Source: Alistipes senegalensis
GTDB lineage: Bacteria > Bacillota > Clostridia > Oscillospirales > Ruminococcaceae
Assembly (NCBI GenBank): GCA_023665275.1
Contig: JAMPEF010000007.1
Span: forward strand, 1 to 63,272
Length of the DNA stretch: 63,272 nucleotides
Direction: 5' to 3'
Positions 1-7,857 of the stretch are shown here, one piece after another. The notes beneath the pieces are model-generated. The model was not told where the DNA came from. It saw only the letters and a list, made by a program, of their open reading frames with translations, and searched no databases. Numbering within the stretch: position 1 is the stretch's first letter; every line of letters begins with the position of its first letter. Both the position numbers and the translations under genes were made by a program.

Positions 1-41
1 CGAAGTTCAAAAACATTTTTTTAAAATCCAATCGGCTTTCG

Positions 42-85
42 TCCGACAGCTTTATCATTATAGCATACCTGTCGGATTTTGTCAA
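42..85 (-). promoter_or_regulatory. Consensus promoter with flanking inverted repeat, for a gene beyond the left edge
   Basis: On the minus strand TTGACA (80-85) and TATAAT (57-62) are separated by 17 bp, a perfect sigma-A promoter pointing out of the window. An exact 8-bp inverted repeat, TCCGACAG at 42-49 and CTGTCGGA at 69-76, brackets the -10 box. That placement suits a repressor operator. The gene it controls is not in the window. Confidence 0.8.
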
Positions 86-101
86 GTGAAAAAATATAGC
101 T

Positions 102-797
102 TCACCAATGATTTTTTTGTTTATTTTGTCTCACTTCCATGCGATGCCAGCTTATAAATCCATAAATGTCATTAATAAGAAACATTAAAAAGCACACCAT
201 CACCGAAACATATGATAAATCATCAAGCGACGCAAGCCCCCACAGAATTACAAGTACAATGTCATTAATGGCATAAGCAAGCGAAAAAAACGTACTTCGG
301 CGGAATGTAAGATATACGGCTATAAAACTTGTCATCACTGAAAGGGTACTAGCTATAAGATTAGATGTATTAAACAATTTAAGTATAAAATAAAATATTA
401 AAGTTACAATAACTGATATAGCAAGTATAAATAAAATTTCAGATTTTTTTATATGATTAACTTCTACTTCCTGACCGTCGCCGTAAGGATTTCTAAGCCA
501 TGAAACAAGTGCAGCAACCGCCATTGGTGCGGTCATGCCTAAATATGTTACCATTTCGCCGTAATATGCATATTCAAAAGATATTTTTCCATAAATTATG
601 CTGAAAATTATCATTAATGCCTGTCCAGTCGGATTCCCTTTTGCATTGATAATTATTGCCGTAACACCAATCAATGATGCCACAAGTGTTATAATTCCGT
701 TCTTGCTGAATATCACAAAAGAAATTATTATCATTAAGACTGAAAAACTCCATAAAATAATTTCTTTTTTTTTAAATTGAATGTTAAATTTTTTCAT
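102..797 (-). CDS. pnuC: PnuC-family nicotinamide riboside/mononucleotide transporter
   Basis: This is a polytopic membrane protein of 231 residues with about seven or eight hydrophobic segments. PnuC proteins carry nicotinamide riboside (or related vitamins) across the membrane for NAD synthesis. The stretch NAKGNPTGQALMI, the YLGMTAPMAV segment and the C-terminal INDIYGFISW are typical of the family. The start at 797 is chosen because GGAGGT lies just upstream; the open frame extends further but would begin in the leader. The gene follows a pilin gene, separated by a structured leader of about 100 nt. PnuT, the thiamine transporter of the same family, is an alternative, but no TPP riboswitch is visible upstream. 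Confidence 0.85.
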   Translation of the reverse strand: MKKFNIQFKKKEIILWSFSVLMIIISFVIFSKNGIITLVASLIGVTAIIINAKGNPTGQALMIIFSIIYGKISFEYAYYGEMVTYLGMTAPMAVAALVSWLRNPYGDGQEVEVNHIKKSEILFILAISVIVTLIFYFILKLFNTSNLIASTLSVMTSFIAVYLTFRRSTFFSLAYAINDIVLVILWGLASLDDLSYVSVMVCFLMFLINDIYGFISWHRMEVRQNKQKNHW

Positions 798-901
798 ATA
801 TACCTCCAAAAAAAAGCACCTGTGGTGCGTCTTCAAGGACCTAACGACGCATCACAAATGCTTCTGCATTTCTACCCGGTGGCAGTTTTCATATTCATGG
901 A
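798..901 (-). promoter_or_regulatory. Structured pnuC leader, candidate riboswitch with terminator
   Basis: Read on the minus strand, the leader can form a small hairpin (AAATGC/GCATTT, 856-871) and a long helix pairing 846-855 with 822-831. It can also form a terminator-like hairpin (GCACC/GGTGC, 816-828) followed by eight T and then at once by the GGAGGT ribosome site. The long helix and the terminator share bases and exclude each other. CACC at 878-881 can also pair with GGTG at 817-820. Placement before pnuC recalls the NAD+-II (pnuC motif) riboswitch, but I cannot confirm the consensus. Confidence 0.5.
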
Positions 902-1420
902 TTAAAGAACTACAGTTGTCATATCAAAACCGCTGACAGTAGTTGTATTAGCGTTTTGCTGTTTCGTGGGATAACTTCCTTTATTTCGGTTGCTGTTGCT
1001 GCTTGAGGCAACAACGGACTGTACCATATAATTATCAACATAGATTCTATAGGTTGTTACGTCGTGGTCGTCAAACATTCTGCTTATCTGATTTGTGAAA
1101 CTATCTACAAAAGCAGTATCGGCGGACTTTGCGGCTGTACTTCCTGCGGTACTTCCCGAATGTTCGTCCCAGTAGAAATAAAATTCACCGTCTCCGATGT
1201 TTTTATCTGCATCCGCCAGCTTGCGTTCTTTGAACCTGTATTCCTGCACGATAGTCTGTGCGGCATTGAAAATAATACGTGCATTATTATTCTGCTGACG
1301 AATTTTTGAATGTGCAATCCAGCTCATATAAGACGGCACAATAATAGCTATAAGAATACCTATAATAGCAATAACTACAATCAGTTCTATTAAAGTAAAA
1401 CCTTTTAATTTTTTGTTCAT
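902..1420 (-). CDS. Type IV pilin-like protein (third pilin)
   Basis: A 172-residue prepilin. After a short basic leader (MNKKLKG) comes FTLIELIVVIAIIG, the classic type IV prepilin signal with Glu at mature position 5; PilD would cleave after the Gly. The hydrophobic helix continues to about residue 35 and a polar globular domain follows. Unlike the two other pilins nearby, it lacks the shared NYYGTYPAVFTAKNW segment and is rich in Ser, Thr and Asn, so it may be a minor pilin. It has its own promoter (1446-1474) and a GGAGG site directly before ATG. It lies downstream of two other pilins in the same orientation. Confidence 0.9.
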   Translation of the reverse strand: MNKKLKGFTLIELIVVIAIIGILIAIIVPSYMSWIAHSKIRQQNNNARIIFNAAQTIVQEYRFKERKLADADKNIGDGEFYFYWDEHSGSTAGSTAAKSADTAFVDSFTNQISRMFDDHDVTTYRIYVDNYMVQSVVASSSNSNRNKGSYPTKQQNANTTTVSGFDMTTVVL

Positions 1421-1445
1421 GCCAATACCTCCAATCTATAATAAT

Positions 1446-1474
1446 ATTATAACATCTTATTCATAATTTGTCAA
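1446..1474 (-). promoter_or_regulatory. Pilin promoter
   Basis: TTGACA (1469-1474), 17-bp spacer, TATAAT (1446-1451), minus strand. The spacer is almost identical to that of the promoter at 2054-2082 and shares a TGAATAAGATG core with the promoter at 3704-3732. Confidence 0.85.
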
Positions 1475-1535
1475 TGATTTTACAAAAGTGAAAATATACA
1501 AAAATCAAACAAAAAACAGTGCATTATGCTGAATT

Positions 1536-2030
1536 TTAGGGGTCTTCAATACCTTTTGACTCCATAACAACCTTTAACGCCTCTTTAGAACTTGTGCATT
1601 GATTTTTATAATTATCCCAGTTTTTAGCGGTGAAAACTGCCGGATACGTTCCGTAATAATTACCACTCTTTATGCTTACGGCAGCACACTCACCTGAAAT
1701 GATATAATATGCTGCATCTATTTCGTCTATTTCCTTAAAATAGTCCTTCATAGCGTCACCGAAACCGTCCATAGGGTTTTCTTCTGCGGTATAAGTACCA
1801 TTATTAGCGGTATGTGTACCATCGGGAATAGATGAATCATAAGCATCAAGGTCATGTATATAAGCCGATAATGCTCTATAGAACGTCGAAGCGGTGGAAT
1901 TTGCACCCTGAACTTTTGCTTTCTTCACGTAACCCAGCATTGAGGGAACGAGAATAGCTGCTAAAACACCTATAATTGCTATTACAACTATAAGTTCAAT
2001 AAGAGTAAAACCTTTTAATTTTCTTTTCAT
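1536..2030 (-). CDS. Type IV pilin (second pilin, paralogue of the major pilin)
   Basis: A 164-residue prepilin with leader MKRKLKG followed by FTLIELIVVIAIIGVLAA. The next residues (ILVPSMLGYVKKAKVQGANSTAS) and a later segment (SGNYYGTYPAVFTAKNWD) match the pilin at 3074-3559 nearly residue for residue, so the two are duplicates whose middle regions have diverged. The middle is acidic and Asp/Tyr-rich. It is preceded by its own perfect promoter and a GGAGGG ribosome site. It would be processed by PilD and assembled by PilB/PilC; whether it replaces or mixes with the major pilin cannot be told. Confidence 0.9.
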   Translation of the reverse strand: MKRKLKGFTLIELIVVIAIIGVLAAILVPSMLGYVKKAKVQGANSTASTFYRALSAYIHDLDAYDSSIPDGTHTANNGTYTAEENPMDGFGDAMKDYFKEIDEIDAAYYIISGECAAVSIKSGNYYGTYPAVFTAKNWDNYKNQCTSSKEALKVVMESKGIEDP

Positions 2031-2053
2031 AAAATCCCTCCATTTCTGAATAC

Positions 2054-2082
2054 ATTATAACATTATGTTCATAATTTGTCAA
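2054..2082 (-). promoter_or_regulatory. Pilin promoter
   Basis: TTGACA (2077-2082), 17-bp spacer, TATAAT (2054-2059) on the minus strand, 24 bp before the pilin ATG. Confidence 0.85.
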
Positions 2083-2101
2083 GAAAAAATAAATATTTAT
2101 A

Positions 2102-2998
2102 TTATTTAAACAAATCAAGAGCCGTCCGGAACTGTATATCATCATCAGTGCAGATTATTTCAGGCTGATAGTCCATAGAAATTTCAATATCAGGGGAAAT
2201 GCCCACACCGTCATAACATTGCCAGTTTCCGACGGTATATTTTCCAGCGGTATACTTAAACTGTTCATAGTCGGATAGATATATAAATTCCTGAAAAGAG
2301 CCTTTACCACGTGTTTGTGTGCCGATTATGGTAACATTTCCGTCATAGAACTGTTTCATAGCGGACGTAAATATTTCAGCAGCGCTTGCAGTTTTTTCAT
2401 TGACAAGTATAACAACATCTGCACTTGTTTTTTTTGAATTTCCCGATATATTGCGTATTTGAGTTGTACCGTCATAGTAGTACATCGTCACCAGATTATC
2501 GACAGGTGACAGAAAATTATTAAGGGTATTAACAGCATAATCAGTCATTCCGCCGATATTCTGCCTTAAATCAATAATAAATCCGTCGCATTCTGGTTCA
2601 GGATAATCCCTGAAAAAATGCGCAAAACCCTGTATGCCCTCAAGATAAAAAGTACTTGAATTGATATATACTATATTTTCAAATAACTGATATTTATCTG
2701 CAAATTCCGGAAGTTCCGGACTTCCTGTCTCCTCACCGTCTGTACTGTCTGTAATATATGCGGAATACCTGTCAGTCGTATTATAATAAGCGTTAACGGC
2801 ATTTTTTACAGCAATATCTTCATTTTCAAACTTCATATTAGCCTTGCCGTCAAGACTGTTTTCAATCCGTGTAAAAACATTGAATTTTTCACCCAGTGCG
2901 AGTGCGTCACGGTTTTCGCCCTTGCAGGCAAAATAACCAGCTCCGAAACAAGCCACAAGTCCTAATATAGTAAGTACGTGTTTTGAATCGCTGTCCAT
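2102..2998 (-). CDS. S41-family (C-terminal processing) serine peptidase, membrane anchored
   Basis: A 298-residue protein. One hydrophobic segment at about residues 7-26 would anchor it or act as an uncleaved signal, placing the enzyme outside the membrane. The S41 core follows: IIDLRQNIGG near residue 140, the TASAAE nucleophile motif (Ser near 206) and the general-base Lys in TRGKGSFQ (near 228). No PDZ domain is evident, so it is shorter than standard CtpA enzymes. The start at 2998 follows an AGAGGTGAT site; the longer frame has no such site. It lies between two pilin genes, behind a hairpin that may lower its expression relative to the major pilin. A role in pilin handling or surface proteolysis is inference. 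Confidence 0.85.
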   Translation of the reverse strand: MDSDSKHVLTILGLVACFGAGYFACKGENRDALALGEKFNVFTRIENSLDGKANMKFENEDIAVKNAVNAYYNTTDRYSAYITDSTDGEETGSPELPEFADKYQLFENIVYINSSTFYLEGIQGFAHFFRDYPEPECDGFIIDLRQNIGGMTDYAVNTLNNFLSPVDNLVTMYYYDGTTQIRNISGNSKKTSADVVILVNEKTASAAEIFTSAMKQFYDGNVTIIGTQTRGKGSFQEFIYLSDYEQFKYTAGKYTVGNWQCYDGVGISPDIEISMDYQPEIICTDDDIQFRTALDLFK

Positions 2999-3017
2999 TT
3001 TATCACCTCTATAAATA

Positions 3018-3044
3018 AAGCCTCTCCCGATACGAGAGAGGCTT
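3018..3044 (-). terminator. Hairpin terminator or attenuator after the major pilin
   Basis: A perfect 9-bp stem (AAGCCTCTC at 3018-3026 with GAGAGGCTT at 3036-3044), followed on the minus strand by a T-rich stretch. It sits between the major pilin and the S41 peptidase and probably reduces read-through. Confidence 0.7.
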
Positions 3045-3073
3045 ATATATTTTAAATTATTTATTTTCAGCAA

Positions 3074-3559
3074 TCATGTAGTAGCCTTAGTAACTGCCTG
3101 TGCAAGAGCAAGCTCAACAGTATTTACAGTAGCCTTATAGTCGTCCCAGTTCTTAGCTGTGAAAACTGCCGGATATGTACCGTAATAGTTACCACTCTTT
3201 ACAGAAGCAGCGATACATACGCCGTCCTTGAAGCTTACAGCCATATCTGCACTTCCCTTGAAGTCATTAAAGAAAGTAGCAATTGAATCAGCAACCTTTG
3301 AATCACTTGGTGCTGTATCAGCTGTACAGTTAGTACCTAAGCAAGTACCATCTGTGATAACAATATCCTCTTCATCAAGGTCTGTTACAGCAGAGTTAGC
3401 AGCCTTAGCGAGTGTGGAAGCTGTAGAGTTAGCGCCCTGAATCTTGGACTTCTTAACGTAACCGAGCATTGAAGGAACGAGAATAGCAGCAAGAACACCG
3501 ATGATAGCGATAACAACGATAAGCTCGATAAGGGTAAAGCCCTTTTTAGTTGTTTTCAT
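3074..3559 (-). CDS. pilA: Probable major type IV pilin
   Basis: A 161-residue prepilin. The leader MKTTKKG precedes FTLIELIVVIAIIGVLAAILVPSM, with Glu5 present. The globular part has four cysteines, two in TCLGTNC, enough for disulfides. Codons are richer in C- and G-ending forms than in neighbouring genes, a sign of high expression, and it has a perfect promoter and an intrinsic hairpin after its stop; these are the reasons for calling it the major pilin. The start at 3559 follows GAGGAGG. Its C-terminal segment is shared with the pilin at 1536-2030. It lies directly after pilB-pilT but is transcribed independently. Confidence 0.88.
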   Translation of the reverse strand: MKTTKKGFTLIELIVVIAIIGVLAAILVPSMLGYVKKSKIQGANSTASTLAKAANSAVTDLDEEDIVITDGTCLGTNCTADTAPSDSKVADSIATFFNDFKGSADMAVSFKDGVCIAASVKSGNYYGTYPAVFTAKNWDDYKATVNTVELALAQAVTKATT

Positions 3560-3703
3560 AATAGAAAACCTCCTCAATAAAATATTAATATCCGGCACTC
3601 CGCCGGTGATAGTCACGGGGATATACTAAATGTTGTAGCTCACTGAAAAAATCTCCTAACCGAAGCACAATATTTAACCCCCTGACCCGTTGTCTGTAAT
3701 TAT

Positions 3704-3732
3704 ATTATATCATCTTATTCACAGAATGTCAA
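3704..3732 (-). promoter_or_regulatory. Major pilin promoter
   Basis: TTGACA (3727-3732), 17-bp spacer, TATAAT (3704-3709), minus strand. The leader to the ATG is about 140 nt and carries a small CCGGC/GCCGG hairpin near 3590-3605. Confidence 0.85.
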
Positions 3733-3883
3733 CACTTTCTTCAAAAAAAAAAAATTTTACGGTCATTTTTTACATACACGCATTAAAACGGCGTTTTTTT
3801 TTGTATTTTTCGTCAATTTGCATAAAAAATAATGAATTGATTAAAAAATAAACGTAATAAATTGTTCACATTATACATGATGT

Positions 3884-3909
3884 AAAACGGCGGACAATTA
3901 CTGTCCGCC
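3884..3909 (-). terminator. Terminator after pilT
   Basis: Perfect 8-bp stem GGCGGACA (3889-3896)/TGTCCGCC (3902-3909), ending on the minus strand in a short T run, just past the pilT stop. Confidence 0.75.
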
Positions 3910-3917
3910 TGTAGTAA

Positions 3918-5009
3918 TTACTGTTTTGGTGCGCCGCCCATCTGTGCAAGGAATCTGTAAAATTCTTGTTTGTCAAGGCATTTTTCGAGGGCGTCAACTT
4001 CACCGATAACGCCGTTATGTACGAATTTGGCAAGTTCCATATCAAGAGACTGCATTCCGAACTGTTTACCGGTCTGAATAGATGACTGAATAAGGTGAAT
4101 TTTATTATCACGAATCATAGCGGATATAGCGTCGGTAACGTTGAGAATCTCCTGAACGGCAATACGTCCCGTGCCGTCTTTTTTCGGAATAAGTGTCTGT
4201 GAAATAACGGCAACAAGGTTATTTGCGAGCTGTGTTCTGATTTGGTTCTGCTGATGTTCGGGGTAAACGTCGATAATACGGTTGATAGTATCGGATGCAC
4301 TTGTTGTATGAAGTGTACTCATAACAAGGTGTCCGGTTTCAGCGGCGGTAACAGCAGCTTGAATCGTTTCAAAGTCACGCATTTCTCCGACAAGAATAAC
4401 ATCAGGGTCTTCACGGAGAGCGGCACGGAGTGCAAGCGCAAAACTTGGTACGTCGTCGCCGATTTCACGCTGATTGACCATACATCTTTTATGTTCGTGA
4501 ACGTATTCTATCGGGTCTTCAACAGTAATGATATGCGCACTTCTGCTTACGTTTATGAAGTCCATCATACCGGCAAGAGTAGTTGATTTACCTGAACCCG
4601 TAGGACCTGTAACAAGTATAAGACCACGTGGACGCATTGCAAACTCCGAAAGAATCGGTGGAAGCTGTAAGTCTTCCAGCGTCGGAATATCATTTCTAAG
4701 AAGTCGGATAGCTATTGCCGGTTTGCCTTTCTGGAAATAGATGTTTACACGGTGACGGTAACCGCTTCTTGTCTGGAAAGAAAAGTCAGTATCATGATGG
4801 TTGTTAACACTTGTCTGTTGTGTTTCGTTTGTCATCTGGTGAACAACATCAAGAATTTCTTCCTCGTCCATAACCGGATAGCGTGAACCCATCGTTCTTA
4901 ATGAACCGTTCAGACGTACAACTGGTGTTATTCCGAATGTGAAATGTAAGTCTGAACAGCCTAAAAGACGTACTTCATCAAGTATTCTGTTGATTTCAAT
5001 TACTCCCAT
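3918..5009 (-). CDS. pilT: Type IV pilus retraction ATPase PilT
   Basis: A 363-residue hexameric ATPase that powers pilus disassembly and twitching. The N-terminal PAS-like region (SDLHFTFGITPVVRLNG) is typical of PilT. Walker A GPTGSGKSTT is near residue 135; the Asp box (EDPIEYVHEHKRCMVNQREIG), the Walker B region (DPDVILVGEMRD) and the His box (GHLVMSTLHTTSA) follow in order. Length matches the family. It lies 22 bp after pilB in the same operon and has a GGGAGG ribosome site. PilU is a possible paralogue but only one retraction ATPase is present here. Confidence 0.95.
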   Translation of the reverse strand: MGVIEINRILDEVRLLGCSDLHFTFGITPVVRLNGSLRTMGSRYPVMDEEEILDVVHQMTNETQQTSVNNHHDTDFSFQTRSGYRHRVNIYFQKGKPAIAIRLLRNDIPTLEDLQLPPILSEFAMRPRGLILVTGPTGSGKSTTLAGMMDFINVSRSAHIITVEDPIEYVHEHKRCMVNQREIGDDVPSFALALRAALREDPDVILVGEMRDFETIQAAVTAAETGHLVMSTLHTTSASDTINRIIDVYPEHQQNQIRTQLANNLVAVISQTLIPKKDGTGRIAVQEILNVTDAISAMIRDNKIHLIQSSIQTGKQFGMQSLDMELAKFVHNGVIGEVDALEKCLDKQEFYRFLAQMGGAPKQ

Positions 5010-5031
5010 TATTATAAATCCTCCCTTTATA

Positions 5032-6711
5032 TTATACTGAGAATGTAGTTCTCACAAGTTCGTCAATAGAAGTCTGTCCGGCAACAACAAGCTCTGCCGC
5101 ATTATCACGGAGCAGTTTAGTACCGTTGTTACGTGCAGCCTCTTCAATGTCATCTTTACCGCCACCGGCAGCGATAATCTGCGAAACTTTAGCGGTACAG
5201 TGAATAATTTCATGAATAGCGGTTCTGCCTCTGTAGCCTGTGTTATTACATTCAGGACAGCCGACAGACTGATAAATCTGTATAGGGTGGTCAACGCCTA
5301 TAAGTTCGGCGTCCTCCTCACTGCACATTACAGGCTGTTTGCACGCCGGACACAAAACTTTTATAAGTCGCTGTGCTATAACTCCTATCAGTGATGTGGC
5401 AACCATATAAGGTGCAACACCCATATCAACAAGACGGACAACGGTTGAAGCGGCGTCGTTTGTATGAAGTGTAGAAAGAACAAGGTGACCGGTGATAGCG
5501 GCACGGATACCAATATCTGCTGTTTCGCTGTCACGCATCTCACCTATCATAACAATGTCAGGGTCCTGACGGAGAATTGAACGTAGTGCAGCCGCAAAAG
5601 TCATACCGGCTTTTACGTTTACCTGACACTGATTGATACCATCAATGGCTTTTTCTACAGGGTCTTCAACTGTGATAACGTTTACATTAGGTTTAGCAAG
5701 CTCACCAAGTGCGGCGTAAAGAGTTGTTGTTTTACCTGAACCGGTAGGACCTGTAACAAGTATAACGCCGTGCGGTACACGGAGCATTGACTCAAAAAGC
5801 TGATAGTTATAATCAGACATACCAAGGTCTGTGATTTTACGCAATGCAATCTGTCCGGTTGACAAGATACGGATAACTATTTTTTCACCGTTTACCATAG
5901 GAAGTGAAGATACACGGACGTCAAGTGTAGTGCCGTCAACAACCTGTGTAAAACGTCCGTCCTGTGGTACACGCTTTTCAGCGATATTCATTCCGCTGAT
6001 AAGTTTAAGACGTGTAGCCAATGCACTTTGTACAGCACTTGACATATTCATTAATTCAACAAGGTCACCGTTTACACGGATACGTATTCTTGTATAGGTC
6101 TTGAACGGCTCAATATGAATATCGGTAGCGTCTGCACGGTAGGAGTTTTCAATAATAGTAGTAGCAAGTTTAACGATAGGTGCGTTTTCTACTCTGTCAT
6201 TTGATTCCTGGTCTTCCATACTGCCGTTGTCACCGCCGTTCATGGTAACAAGACTGTCAACAACGCTGTCGACGTTCTGCATGGAGTAATTTTTACCGAT
6301 AGCCTTATTGATAGCCGTTGTTGTTGCAAGAACCGGTATACAGTCCATACCTGTGGAAACCTTTATTTCCTCAAACACAATAAAGTTTACAGGGTCATTT
6401 GTAGCGACTGTAAGTCTCTTACCGGTAATGGCAATAGCAATAACAGTATGCTTTCTTGCAAGTGCTTCCGGTATCTTGTTGACCGCTTCAGAATTGATTT
6501 CATATGAATCAAGGTCAACATACTTAACCATCATTTTTCCGGCGAGTGCCTTAGTGAAGTTCTGTTCAGACATAAAGCCGAGTTCAACAACAACGTCACC
6601 GAACTTCTTTGAACCATTGGACTCTTTTTGTACCTCAAGAACCTTCATAAGCTGGTCCTGGTCAATAAGTCCCTGATTTACCAGATAATCGCCTATTCTC
6701 TCATTTCTCAT
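5032..6711 (-). CDS. pilB: Type IV pilus extension ATPase PilB
   Basis: A 559-residue GspE/PilB ATPase driving pilin assembly at the cytoplasmic face of the PilC platform. The N-terminal MshEN-like domain has two tandem motifs of the form R-I/L-G-x-x-L-V-x-x-G-L-I, the first (RIGDYLVNQGLIDQDQL) very close to the c-di-GMP binding consensus and the second weaker. Walker A GPTGSGKTTT is near residue 320. A tetracysteine zinc site (CPAC near 453, CPEC near 483) follows, as in true PilB and unlike PilT. It is first in the pilB-pilT operon, with GGAGG before the ATG and a long structured leader. Confidence 0.95.
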   Translation of the reverse strand: MRNERIGDYLVNQGLIDQDQLMKVLEVQKESNGSKKFGDVVVELGFMSEQNFTKALAGKMMVKYVDLDSYEINSEAVNKIPEALARKHTVIAIAITGKRLTVATNDPVNFIVFEEIKVSTGMDCIPVLATTTAINKAIGKNYSMQNVDSVVDSLVTMNGGDNGSMEDQESNDRVENAPIVKLATTIIENSYRADATDIHIEPFKTYTRIRIRVNGDLVELMNMSSAVQSALATRLKLISGMNIAEKRVPQDGRFTQVVDGTTLDVRVSSLPMVNGEKIVIRILSTGQIALRKITDLGMSDYNYQLFESMLRVPHGVILVTGPTGSGKTTTLYAALGELAKPNVNVITVEDPVEKAIDGINQCQVNVKAGMTFAAALRSILRQDPDIVMIGEMRDSETADIGIRAAITGHLVLSTLHTNDAASTVVRLVDMGVAPYMVATSLIGVIAQRLIKVLCPACKQPVMCSEEDAELIGVDHPIQIYQSVGCPECNNTGYRGRTAIHEIIHCTAKVSQIIAAGGGKDDIEEAARNNGTKLLRDNAAELVVAGQTSIDELVRTTFSV

Positions 6712-6795
6712 AAAAAACCTCCGCTCTTATTTATGCTTAATCCATGCCCTCACGTCCGGAGCGCATAGGATAATATTTATAATTATCCCACAAAC

Positions 6796-6824
6796 ATTAT
6801 AACAAATTTCGGTATAAATGTCAA
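6796..6824 (-). promoter_or_regulatory. pilBT promoter
   Basis: TTGACA (6819-6824), 17-bp spacer, TATAAT (6796-6801), minus strand. The leader of about 80 nt contains a GGATAAT/ATTATCC stem and a second imperfect ATGC.CTC/GAG.GCAT stem, so it may be folded. No known riboswitch was recognised. Confidence 0.85.
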
Positions 6825-6892
6825 TATGCAATATACCTGCTTCATAAAGGAAAGTTATTCATATGCATATAAAACATTATTTTAAATTTTAC

Positions 6893-6920
6893 TTGAATTT
6901 TTATCAGATTGTGATATAAT
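6893..6920 (+). promoter_or_regulatory. pilD promoter
   Basis: TTGAAT (6893-6898), 16-bp spacer, TATAAT (6915-6920), plus strand, about 40 bp before the ATG with AGGAGGG between. Divergent from the pilBT promoter. Confidence 0.7.
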
Positions 6921-6960
6921 AAATTATGTAACTATATTAATGTAAAGGAGGGTAAAACAA

Positions 6961-7800
6961 ATGGGTGAATTTACAAATATGCTCCATGATGAACTTGTTT
7001 CACCGCTTTTTAAAATTCCGTTTTATATCGTAGTATTTCTTTTAGGCATAAGCATAGGCAGCTTTCTTAATGTTGTAATTCTGCGTCTGCCACGTGGTGA
7101 ATCACTTGTAAAGCGTTCATCTCACTGCATGACGTGCGGTACAAAGATAAGGGCAAGGGATTTGATACCGGTATTCAGCTGGCTTGCACTAAAAGGCAAA
7201 TGCCATAGCTGTGGTGAAAAAATTTCACCACGATACCCTGTTGTTGAAAGCCTGAATGGTCTGCTTTTTGTGCTTACGTTCTGGGTGCTTGATGCCAATG
7301 CTGAAGCCATAATAACCTGTGTTCTTATGTCACTGCTTGTTGTGGTAGGGTTCATGGACTGGGACACTATGGAAATTGATGAAAGAATATTAGCGCTTAT
7401 AGCCTTGCTTGTTATTCCGTCGTATTTTCTTACTGACCAGTCTTCCATTGAACAGAGAATAATCGGAGCATTGATAATAAGTGTACCGTTTTTCATTATC
7501 GGAGAAGTAAGCCGGAGTTTCATAAAAAAGAAATTCGGTGAGGACTTCCGTGCTATTGAATTAGGTGACACTCTGCTTATGATTGCCGCCGGTGCTTATC
7601 TCGGAACAAAAGCTGTTATCGTTTCAGCATTATTTGGTATTGTAATTGCCGCCGTTGTGGGATTGATTAACAAAATGATTTCAGGTGAATCCAAATTTGC
7701 ATTTGGTCCTTTTCTTTCAATCGGCATAGCAATAGGAGCTTTATGGGGTAATGATATTGCACAATGGTACATAGGTTTACTGACCGCTCCGGTTCAGTAA
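6961..7800 (+). CDS. pilD: Prepilin peptidase/N-methyltransferase PilD
   Basis: A 279-residue membrane aspartyl protease that cleaves prepilin leaders and N-methylates the new N-terminus. The N-terminal methyltransferase region has GSFLNVVILRLPRG and two CxxC pairs (CMTC, CHSC) that bind zinc. The two catalytic aspartates are expected in the MDWDTMEIDERI segment and in ELGDTLLM, which stands where GxGD usually occurs; the Gly-X before Gly-Asp is Glu-Leu here, a mild deviation. It is single-gene, divergent from pilB, and ends at a strong terminator. Confidence 0.93.
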   Translation: MGEFTNMLHDELVSPLFKIPFYIVVFLLGISIGSFLNVVILRLPRGESLVKRSSHCMTCGTKIRARDLIPVFSWLALKGKCHSCGEKISPRYPVVESLNGLLFVLTFWVLDANAEAIITCVLMSLLVVVGFMDWDTMEIDERILALIALLVIPSYFLTDQSSIEQRIIGALIISVPFFIIGEVSRSFIKKKFGEDFRAIELGDTLLMIAAGAYLGTKAVIVSALFGIVIAAVVGLINKMISGESKFAFGPFLSIGIAIGALWGNDIAQWYIGLLTAPVQ

Positions 7801-7815
7801 CAAACAACAAAAATT

Positions 7816-7850
7816 CAGGCAGCAGCATAAAAACTGCTGCCTGTTTTTTT
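7816..7850 (+). terminator. pilD terminator (probably bidirectional)
   Basis: Perfect 10-bp stem CAGGCAGCAG (7816-7825)/CTGCTGCCTG (7834-7843) followed by seven T. It also lies at the end of the convergent pseudopilin operon. Confidence 0.92.
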
Positions 7851-7857
7851 ATTTTAA

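Noticed and set aside
798..901. TPP riboswitch in the pnuC leader (which would mean a thiamine transporter)
   Set aside because: The CTGAGA and ACCTGATCTGG core elements of the TPP aptamer are missing.
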